DNA of 26,748 nt from Priapulus caudatus. Lineage: Eukaryota; Priapulida; Priapulimorpha; Priapulimorphida; Priapulidae. Position numbers and translations under genes: made by a program. This document shows, piece after piece, positions 19,556 to 26,748 of this stretch. The number at the start of each line of letters is the position of its first letter. Position 1 is the stretch's first letter. The notes beneath the pieces were generated by a model. The model was not told the origin of the DNA and made no database searches. It worked only from the letters and a program-made list of their open reading frames with translations. The stretch spans positions 41,195 to 67,942 of the forward strand of contig NW_014578201.1 of assembly GCF_000485595.1 (NCBI RefSeq), in the 5' to 3' direction.

Positions 19556-19930
19556 ATAGTGACTGGAAATGACATACACGAATCCGGGTGAGAGTTCTAA
19601 GTAAACGATGTTGACCGAGGGCGGTTCCCAGTGATATGATACTTGGATAGCTGCTGCGATCCCAATCACAAGCGCGTACATCGTCGATAAAGCTATGAGA
19701 ACACCACTGCGTGCAGGAGTCATCAGCTAGTTGTAGCGTAACGGATGCACGATGGCCACGTATCTGTTGATCGTACAGAGCGCAATGTCTATCAAGGAAA
19801 GATGAAGAACCGTGATTGCATACCACGTAAATACGGTGCACCGCAGCATCGTGTCACGGCGTAGGATCCTTGTCCAGAATGTAAGCGGATTACGAAGTCA
19901 CAACAGGCCAGATTGCCTAGGTCATCACGA
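19556..19930 (-). pseudogene. GPCR pseudogene, 5' half (TM2 end to TM5)
   Basis: Aligns to about 22629-23005 of the intact GPCR. The frame shows TM3 ending 'LCTINRYVAIVHPLRYN', then a TAG at 19727-19729 where the paralogue has Gln, then 'GVLIALSTMYALVIGIAAAIQ' split over TM4, 'SYHWEPPS' in loop 2, and 'YIILFIDF' running into the duplication. The loop-2 Cys of the intact receptor is lost. The N-terminus and TM1 are absent: similarity jumps from TM2 straight to the upstream promoter block at about 19931. Confidence 0.93.
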
Positions 19931-20020
19931 ATGTCGTTATATACTTCTGTTTGCGCGCGCGCATCAGCTTCTTTCTTACCGTGTTTTTATGTAAGTCTAT
20001 TACCGTGAACCAATCATAGG
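19931..20020 (-). promoter_or_regulatory. Duplicated GPCR upstream block
   Basis: Contains 'tgtcgttatatactt', 'ctgtttgcgcgcgcgca' and further up 'gtgaaccaat', matching 23362-23460 upstream of the intact GPCR ('tgtcgttttatatacttt', 'ctgtttgcgcgcgcgca', 'atgaaccaat'). The TATA-like and inverted CCAAT elements are both present. This shows the pseudogene came from genomic duplication, not from a spliced RNA. Confidence 0.8.
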
Positions 20021-20039
20021 CTGGCACCTACTACTGAAC

Positions 20040-20490
20040 ACAACCTGAGCCTCCATGTCTCGATCAGGCAGAAGTACGCCATGTGTTTTATGAAGTATGT
20101 ACTCATAAAACCAACATTTCGTTTCTATACATGAAGTACACTACTAAAAGAAACAAAGTTCTTAAATTCTTAGCCGATACAGATGTTTTGTAAACAAAAT
20201 AAATGTACTAAACATTTAATATGTATACGTGTGTAGTTAATTATTACACGCGCCGAAATTGATATAATTAAGTTAGGCATGTGACGCAACTTTTTGTTTT
20301 CATCAGATGAAACAGAAAAAATTGATATAAGATGCAGTAAATTCACCATATAGAAGGAATACAACCGTAAAAGCGGTTATACTCTATATAACTGTTCGTG
20401 GTGCTGTTCGCGGTAACGTAATCCCTATAGTAATTATTTAATGCAAGCGATAATGTATTAATCTCGCTGAACATAGGAGGTTACGCACGC
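20040..20490. other. AT-rich, no gene recognised
   Basis: No coding frame with motifs and no repeat array. It is the left flank of the trinucleotide array. Confidence 0.5.
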
Positions 20491-20492
20491 GA

Positions 20493-20676
20493 TGCTGCTG
20501 CCGCCGCTGCTGCTATTGGTGCTGCCGCCGCTGCTGCCGTTGCTGCTACGTACCGTCGCTGCTGCCGTCGCTGCCGCCGCTGCTGCTGCCGCCACTGCTA
20601 CTGCTGGTGCCGTCGCTGCTGCCGCCGCTGGTGCCGTCGCTGCTGCCGTCGCTGCTACTGCTGCTCTGCTTGTTCT
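20493..20676 (+). repeat. GCTGCC/GCT trinucleotide array
   Basis: Imperfect (GCT/GCC/GTC)n of about 180 bp. The + frame is open (Leu/Pro then Ala/Val/Thr homopolymer-like), but this follows from the repeat itself. No start context, splice context or flanking domain supports a protein. Confidence 0.92.
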
Positions 20677-20796
20677 ATCTAGGGTTTATTATGATTCTGA
20701 GCAACAAATCTGAGCTCAGAATCTACAGCAAATTGAGCCTAGCTCGTACGTAATAGGCTTTTCCATACACTTTTACAATCCGCCACACGCACGTAC

Positions 20797-20936
20797 GCAC
20801 GCATGCACACACACACACACACACGCACACACACACACACACACACACACGCGCGCGCGCACACAAACAAACAACGCAGAACGCACGACGCACACGCACA
20901 CGCGACCACGCACACGCACAGCGCACACGCCACGCA

Positions 20937-20972
<36 letters not shown>

Positions 20973-21032
20973 GTACGTACGCATACGTTACGCACTCTCC
21001 GCTTCGCCACGCACGCACGCACGCAACGCACA
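20797..21032 (+). repeat. CA/CG-rich microsatellite cluster
   Basis: (CA)n tracts at 20808-20850, 20938-20968 and 21027-21042, with CG-rich (GCAC/GCGC/CGTA)n pieces between them. Alternating purine-pyrimidine throughout, prone to Z-DNA. Non-coding. Confidence 0.95.
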
Positions 21033-21042
21033 CACACACACA

Positions 21043-21087
21043 TCATATATATATTATTATATAATATATATATATATATATATATAA
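21043..21087 (+). repeat. AT microsatellite
   Basis: (TA)n directly adjoining the CA cluster. Confidence 0.92.
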
Positions 21088-22227
21088 ATGTACGACACGG
21101 CATTTTGACGTCATGATGACAGCTATCTGTTCTAAATGAGATGCTATTCAGCCTACCTGCTTGACGGGAATTTAAAAATTATCATGATAGTTTCGAAGTT
21201 GTTTTGACTCAGTTTTATTGGTCTCTTCTTCGTATCCGCTTTTTCCATGAAAACCCTATAAGCTTTCATAACATTTATCATGGTCAGGTAGATATTGGTA
21301 TTCCCCTTTGTTTAATGAAGTATATTAATTCATAGATCTCGATTGCGTCCGGACGTTATCATGCCTTTCGACATGTAGCCTACCATCTTCAAAAGATCCC
21401 TTTAACCTTAGCTTTTTCGTTTCTGTCATTCTACATATTAGTATTCTCTTCTTCTAACTTCTTTGTTGGTAAATTGCTAAACTGAATTGCTAAACTATCC
21501 TCTGTTACACACATCGTTACAAGATTTTCTGAGGAAACAAAGAAAAAATTTATATGCATTGGCCAACAGGCACACGACTCCAAGCTAATATCATGGTGGC
21601 AATTCCTGTGATTGTGGTCACAGTTTCATACCTTGCAAGCCATTAGTTTAACGCGATAATAAAAGCATATACCTCATCGAATGCACACGAATTAGCATAC
21701 GATATATGCATATTGCGTGTTGATGGATAAATAAATAAATGAATAAACAAATAAATAAATAAATAAATAACAAAATAATTATATATATATATATATAAAG
21801 ATATATATATATAAATTTATATCGATAATTATAAGCCAGTACCAAATGTGTGTCATTCTGTCTTTTTATATCTCGGATGAATATACGAAAAGTAAAAAAT
21901 TTTCACATTAAAATTATTTCTCTCTCAAAAATAATTCTAAATGTATGAACACTTTATAATCACAGGCATATATTCTAAAGACTAAACACAACAACACCAT
22001 TATATTTTAGCACAGTTTCTCCTCGTCGTGAGAAAATCTTTATAGACAGAGATTATCAGCAATCCGACAGGAACCACGTCGTGTAATCTTTAACATTAAG
22101 CTATGAGTATATGTAAGCGTTTAAATAATTAAATATGTGATGTATAAGTGAAAGTAAAGTATAGTAATAACTTATAAATACATAACCTCAAGCACTGCAT
22201 CCGATACATTAACAGTATTTATGTGAA
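21088..22227. other. AT-rich, no gene; contains ATAA and TA arrays
   Basis: Downstream flank of the GPCR on its strand. Holds an (AAAT)n-type array at about 21726-21770 and (TA)n at 21779-21813. No recognised coding frame. Confidence 0.6.
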
Positions 22228-23220
22228 CTACGGATCCTGCTCCACGTTCGGCTGAGATGGGTTGACAGACGATGTATGACATCCAAATAGTTCCCTCACT
22301 GCCAGACGAAAGTCTTTGTACTTGTAGAAGTAAATCATTGGATTTACTAGTGAATTAGCTGCCAGCGCCAGCGTTCGAATGTCACGAAGTGCTCGAAGTT
22401 GAAACGGGAAGCTGTGGATTAAGATGAAGTGAAGAACGTGCGGTGTAAGCAGAGTAAACGAAGCACCAACAACTGTAAGTATGATCTTGGTTATCTTTAG
22501 CGTAGCGTGAAAAGCGGACATGTCTTCTCTCTCCGCATCTGATGCTGCGGTCATCCTACGCGTGTGGTCCCAGGCAATCTTTCCGATGACGACGTAGCAG
22601 TAAACCATGAAGATCAATATAATAATATAAAGACCAGCCACGACATACGCGAATCCAGCCGAAATTTCTAGGTCAACGATGCAGGTTGAAGGCGGCTCCC
22701 ATTGATATGATACTTGGATGGCTGCTGCGATCCCAATTACAATCGCGTACATCGTCGATAAAGTTATGAGAACACCAGTGCGAGCAAGAGTCATCAGCTG
22801 GTTGTAGTGTAACGGATGCACGATAGCCACGTATCTGTTGATCGTGCAGAGCGCATTTCCCAGCAACGACAGATGAAAAACCGTCATTGCATGCCCTGAA
22901 AATAGGGCGCACCCCAGCATCGTGTCACGGCGTAGGACTCCTGTCCAGAGCGTACAGGCGATTATGAAGTCACAACAGGCCAGATTAGCGATCGTCATGT
23001 TTGCTGCTGTTTGTAACCGGCGAATCTTTGCTATGACGATAATCACGAGACCATTGCCCACCGCTGTAAGTAGCAAAAGTAATAGAAACAATGGCACGAA
23101 TTGTGATTTCGTATGTGTTTTTAAAGTAGTGATATTCGCGTCGTCAGGGTAATCCTCATCAGCGTTGTCCCGGTGACTACCTGTCAGGTTGCTCTCATTT
23201 AAAAACAAGGTCACATCCAT
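22228..23220 (-). CDS. Class A (rhodopsin-like) GPCR, intact, single exon
   Basis: A 330-residue seven-helix receptor of the plasma membrane; the ligand is unknown. The N-terminus has three N-glycosylation sequons (N8, N11, N29) and no signal peptide. Helices lie near 41-65 (GN at 55-56), 73-95 (LACCD, D84), 104-130, 148-170, 187-212, 243-270 and 281-300 (NPMIY at 293-297). A disulfide between C104 and C180 is possible, and C314 could be palmitoylated. Oddities: the DRY motif is NRY (128-130), TM6 has P260 but no CWxP Trp, TM4 lacks the usual Trp, and TM5 lacks the usual Pro, as in the melanocortin/adenosine-like (MECA) receptors. 'RYVAIVHPLHY' fits adenosine/melanocortin/trace-amine-like receptors, but I cannot assign a subfamily. 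A TATA box lies about 150 bases upstream. Two pseudogene halves of a close paralogue are at 13253-13549 and 19556-19930. Confidence 0.93.
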   Translation of the reverse strand: MDVTLFLNESNLTGSHRDNADEDYPDDANITTLKTHTKSQFVPLFLLLLLLTAVGNGLVIIVIAKIRRLQTAANMTIANLACCDFIIACTLWTGVLRRDTMLGCALFSGHAMTVFHLSLLGNALCTINRYVAIVHPLHYNQLMTLARTGVLITLSTMYAIVIGIAAAIQVSYQWEPPSTCIVDLEISAGFAYVVAGLYIIILIFMVYCYVVIGKIAWDHTRRMTAASDAEREDMSAFHATLKITKIILTVVGASFTLLTPHVLHFILIHSFPFQLRALRDIRTLALAANSLVNPMIYFYKYKDFRLAVRELFGCHTSSVNPSQPNVEQDP

Positions 23221-23366
23221 CGTCGATGCGCATAAATCTAAAATTGTCTTTGTTTCTGTGAGTTATGCTGCTTTTCCTGAACGACGTTCAACCTACAATC
23301 CAGATGTTACTTAAATTGACAAGGGCGACTCGAGCTAGGGACTCTCCAGGCAGCTTCATGCTTGTC

Positions 23367-23377
23367 GTTTTATATAC
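23367..23377 (-). promoter_or_regulatory. TATA box of the GPCR gene
   Basis: 'gtatataaaac' on the minus strand, about 150 bases before the ATG at 23220. An inverted CCAAT ('attggttcat') lies about 75-80 bases further upstream near 23447-23456, and a (GC)n stretch sits between them. TATA, GC and CCAAT parts are all retained upstream of the pseudogene (19931-20020), which suggests this is the promoter. Confidence 0.65.
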
Positions 23378-23819
23378 TTTCTGTTTGCGCGCGCGCAGCA
23401 GGTCTATGTTAACCATGTATTGATGTGTCAACAAAACGATAACCATGAACCAATGGCTGTCGTTTCGCTCTAACAATGAACCGATTCTGAGCGAACGTGT
23501 CTTACTCAGTAAAGACGCACTCCTGAAAATTTGGTTTGGGTCACATACATTTTTAAAACAAAACATCGTTATGAAAAACATTAAACACATCCATATACTC
23601 TTCCCCGATGAGTTTGTTTTTAAACTAGCAGAAACAAAACGCAAGCTAATAACGAGATACAATTTTGCGTGCAAATGATGTGATTTTACATCAAGGCAGC
23701 AAAAGACTAAAGCAGCAATTCAACCAGTCTGGGCTGTTTAATATTAACAGAGACAAAGGCGAGGGGGCTGAAAAGCGAGCGAGAGAGACAAAGAGAACTC
23801 GAGCGCAAGACATACAGAC

Positions 23820-24060
<241 letters not shown>

Positions 24061-24113
24061 TAGAGGGGGAAAGAGAAAAGAAACAGACAGACAAACAGAC
24101 AGAAAGGGAGAGG

Positions 24114-24162
<49 letters not shown>

Positions 24163-24280
24163 CGATAACGGAAGAGAGGGGGAAAGAGAAGAGAAACAGA
24201 CAGTGATGGAGAGAGAGAGAGAGAAAGAAAGAGATGGGGGGGGGAGACGGAGATAACGATAGATAGATAGATAGATCTTC
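24061..24280 (+). repeat. GA-rich repeats and (GATA)n
   Basis: Two related GA-rich blocks, each with 'gagagggggaaagagaa' and 'gaaacagacag' (near 24063 and 24173), around a pure (GA)n at 24119-24158, ending with (GATA)n at about 24258-24277. The earlier block ends 'gaatgcaataacgaaatagag', matching 'gactgcgataacggaagag' at 24158, so a roughly 110-bp unit is duplicated. Confidence 0.85.
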
Positions 24281-25125
24281 TTGCATAAGATTATAATTGC
24301 TTGCCGTAGTTAACAATTATCTGTGAAACAATCGTAATGTATGCTTGCAAAGAAATCCAGTGAGCGCGATGCATTTGAGTTCTGAGCCTTATAACGATCG
24401 AGATAGAAACGGAGCACGCGTGTCTGAATTCGATATGTACGTTTTCGTACCAAAATGCAGCCGGTTAAAATGTCAAAATTAAAAAACCTGTTTATTAGCG
24501 TAAAGCGTGCGTACGTTAATAACTAATAAAAAACCGATATATTATAACCAAGTAAACTAGCTAATATAATACAACTAATAACAAACTAATAACAATAACA
24601 AACGTGCATTTTATTAGAATGTAGGCCTACTATAAATTGTCAGTTTCAACGAAATATCTCTGGAAAATTAAATGTGTATAATTCTCTTAGCGAGTATCGT
24701 AGATCAATTAGTGAGTGAGATTAAAGATATAATTATAAAAACGTGATGTTGAATAACTTCAAAACGATCAAAATCAGGGGTTAAAACTAATTATATATAT
24801 TTTTCTCTTGTTTTTAGTATTACAAGCCAATTTATCTATGTACAACTTGTGTAAGCATAAGAAGTTTCGCTAAGACTCACGCCTCGTCATAACACGATAG
24901 CGATAGACAACGATTAAAACAGCGTAATACTGTCGTTTAATCTAAGTGAACGATTTAGCATTGATTTGACGAATATATATCACTGTGTGTTATAAATCAA
25001 ACATTACTTCAAGAGTTAATATAAACAAGCATTTGGTATGGCAGTGAGGCGTATTAGTAAATGTGATAACAATCTATTCTTTTGTATATCTAGAGCTTTC
25101 AATGCTAGGGAATATGTGGTTAGAG
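24281..25125. other. AT-rich, no gene recognised
   Basis: No coding frame with motifs. It lies downstream of the TTC38-like stop codon on the minus strand, beyond the telomere-like array, so part of it could be 3' UTR or terminator region of that gene. I could not place a polyadenylation site with confidence. Confidence 0.5.
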
Positions 25126-25628
25126 TGGTTAAGGTTTAGGTTATGTTAGAGTTAGACCTAGAGTTAGGGTTAGAGTTAGGACGAGTATTAGTAGGGATGG
25201 GATTAGGGTTATTGTTATGGTTATTATGATTATGGTTAGGGTTAGGGCTAGGGTTCGGGCTAGAATTGGCGTTAAAAGTAGAGTTAGGGTAATAGGTAGG
25301 GTTTGGGTTAGAGACAGGGTTGGGTTAGGGTTAGCCTTATGGTTAAAGGTCATGCTTAGGGTTAGGGTTAGGGTTAGGGTTAGGTTCATGTTTCAGGCCA
25401 TGGTTATAATTAGTGTTAGTTTACGGGTTCTAGTTATGTTTATGGATAGGGTTAGAGTTAGGGTTAGGGCCAGGGTCAAGATCAGGTTCAGAGTCAGGGT
25501 TAGTGTTAGAGTCATTATCAGATTTAGCGGTTGGTTTAAGGTCAGGGTCAGAGTTATTATTAGGGTCAAGTTCAGAGTTATGGTTAGTGTTAGGGCGGAG
25601 TTAGGATTGGGGTTATGTCTAGGGTGAC
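25126..25628 (+). repeat. Degenerate TTAGGG-like interstitial array
   Basis: About 500 bp of GGTTAG/GGGTTA hexamers with many variants (GGGTCA, AGAGTT, GGTTCA), with a near-perfect stretch at about 25356-25384. The G-rich strand is the + strand, opposite to the array at 10579-10673. It ends only a few bases before the stop codon of the TTC38-like gene on the minus strand, so it lies in or next to that gene's 3' UTR. Confidence 0.9.
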
Positions 25629-25634
25629 CTGTCA

Positions 25635-26550
25635 TCATTTGACATGGTGATCCATCATGTTTTCCAGTAGACGATCCAACATCGGCGATTCTTGCTTTAA
25701 CGCATTACGCTCCATCAACAAAGACCTGCAAACAAGAATAATATTTTACGTTGCAGGTCAGAGTGCCTCAGTTTCGAATCAAAATTACGTTATTACTTCG
25801 CAAAATTCTCTTTCCCAACGCGCGTGGATATTGCATTGTATGACGCGTATCTGCCTCATATGATGTTGAAATAGAGTTGTTTTATTTGTGAGAGGACGCA
25901 GAATATCAATAAGGGCTGAAAATCGAAGCAATGCGTCCGAGAATAGAGAAGACCAAGTAGGTGTAGGTTTATGGGAAGGACGAGCATTTGAAGGAAGGCG
26001 AAAGAAATATGGAAACAAAACGCATTTTATACTTTCACAATCTAATGACATTGTCATTGCGATGTGATGATAAGATGAAAAAGCAAAGGTAGGCCTAGAT
26101 AGTAACAATTGTTACAGTAGTAAAAGATATAGAAGGTCATCCTCTACACGAACCTCGCCAAGTTGTGATGCTGGCGCAAGTTCGACTTCTGTGCAGCATG
26201 TATGAGGAATAGATTAAACAGGTCCCGCTAAAATAAAGCACCGAGTTTGTTAGTTTCATTGTCATCTACATTTGTTACGATTTTTTTATATTGTTGATAA
26301 TTTTGATTCTGCAGTAACTGTGTCAATCTATTGAGATTTTGCTTCGATCAAACGAAAAAAGGCACACTTACTGATAGGTAGATAGTCTTAATTCGCTGAT
26401 GTTTCCGCCGCAGTCCCTCTTCCCCCCCCCCCACGCACGCACACACACGCGCCCACACACGCTCACATCAAGTCAGCTCACACATACACGCGCGTGCACA
26501 CACACAGATATACACGCACGCACGCACGCACGCACGCACGCACCCACGCA

Positions 26551-26603
<53 letters not shown>

Positions 26604-26748
26604 CTCGCCTGTGCATCGCTGCCACCGATGTTCAAGACATCGTATCGCAGAGGATGGAGTGTTTCCACTGCGTCACTGTAGCGACCGTCGTTATACGCAA
26701 CGAGAGCCGCCATTATTGCCGCCCCAACTTCAGTGTAGACTTTGATTT
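25635..26748 (-). CDS. TTC38: TTC38-like protein, last three coding exons (5' part off window)
   Basis: Tetratricopeptide repeat protein 38 family; cellular role is poorly known. Three exons were found by translation and splice logic. Exon 26748-26609 (46 codons) has 'LVAYNDGRYSDAVETLHPLR' and 'GGSDAQ'. Exon 26227-26154 has 'RDLFNLFLIHAAQKS'. Exon 25725-25635 has 'SLLMERNALKQESPMLDRLL' and ends in TGA at 25637-25635. Frames join without conflict (phase 0, then phase 2), and the motif order GGSDAQ-RD-F-LIHAA-LLMER-AL-SP-L is that of the TTC38 C-terminus as I know it. Intron 26608-26228 uses a GC donor (CAG/gcgagt) with an AG acceptor; intron 26153-25726 is GT-AG (donor gttcgt, acceptor tttgcag). 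No disruption is seen. The upstream part of the gene lies right of the window. Confidence 0.83.
26432..26602 (+). repeat. CA/GCAC microsatellite inside TTC38-like intron
   Basis: Mixed (CA)n and (GCAC)n, with pure (CA)n at about 26569-26602. On the gene's strand the (GT)n begins right after the GC splice donor, within ten bases of the exon. Confidence 0.95.

Noticed and set aside
19512-19841. 109-codon minus-strand frame beginning within the GPCR pseudogene
   Set aside because: Out of frame with the receptor; the homologous frame is the shorter one with the TM4-TM5 sequence.
20492-20713. Leu/Ala-rich 73-codon frame
   Set aside because: Translation of a GCT/GCC trinucleotide array; no flanking coding sequence.
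20723-21103. Cys/Val-rich frames on the minus strand
   Set aside because: Translation of (GT)n and (GTGC)n microsatellites.
25141-25638. Frames made of Leu-Thr or Arg-Val repeats
   Set aside because: Translation of the TTAGGG-like array; the real coding exon next to it is in another context (25725-25635).

Overview
The window looks like nuclear DNA of a non-vertebrate metazoan. Evidence: a host gene with short introns and a very long microsatellite load, a single-exon class A GPCR with a decayed paralogue, an L1/Tx1-type LINE, a Ty3/gypsy-type LTR retrotransposon, and TTAGGG-type telomere-like repeats. A marine invertebrate (echinoderm, cephalochordate or cnidarian-like) is my best guess, but the phylum cannot be fixed from this sequence. 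One assembly gap (432 N) lies at 10674-11105.

Layout. (1) 1-4930, purine-rich and GC-rich on the + strand: the 3' part of a decayed Ty3/gypsy pol on the + strand. It holds an array of about 87-bp repeats (module A), a broken integrase with H2C2, core and GPY/F parts, and an array of 60-bp repeats (module B). About 1.9 kb of purine-rich sequence that I could not assign follows. (2) 4931-9670, minus strand: the 5' part of a decayed Ty3/gypsy element, reading LTR, PBS, gag with zinc knuckle, protease, RT, RNase H, then about two A modules where it stops. The two halves face each other tail to tail. (3) 9671-11300: PPT-like flank, a GGCC-palindrome tandem repeat, a perfect CCCTAA tract, the gap, and a CT tract. 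(4) 11300-13250: no recognised gene, but a 33-bp minisatellite with an open frame of 11-residue repeats. (5) 13253-20020: a GPCR pseudogene cut in two by a nearly complete LINE of about 6 kb (minus strand, ORF1 and ORF2 both broken). The LINE is flanked by a 16-bp target site duplication. (6) 20490-21820: trinucleotide, CA/CG and AT microsatellites. (7) 22228-23220: an intact 330-residue single-exon GPCR on the minus strand with a TATA box. (8) 23820-24280 CAGA/GA arrays, and 25126-25625 degenerate TTAGGG-like repeats. (9) 25635-26748: the last three coding exons of a TTC38-like gene on the minus strand, running off the window. They are too short for simple ORF finding; I recognised them by conserved residues, reading-frame continuity and splice sites.

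How the parts relate. The GPCR pseudogene is a DNA-level duplicate of the intact GPCR: it keeps the upstream promoter block, lost the N-terminus and TM1, gained a stop, and was then hit by the LINE. The gypsy halves share a hairpin-containing repeat module that sits in three different linkers of pol. The only genes likely to be functional here are the GPCR and the TTC38-like gene.
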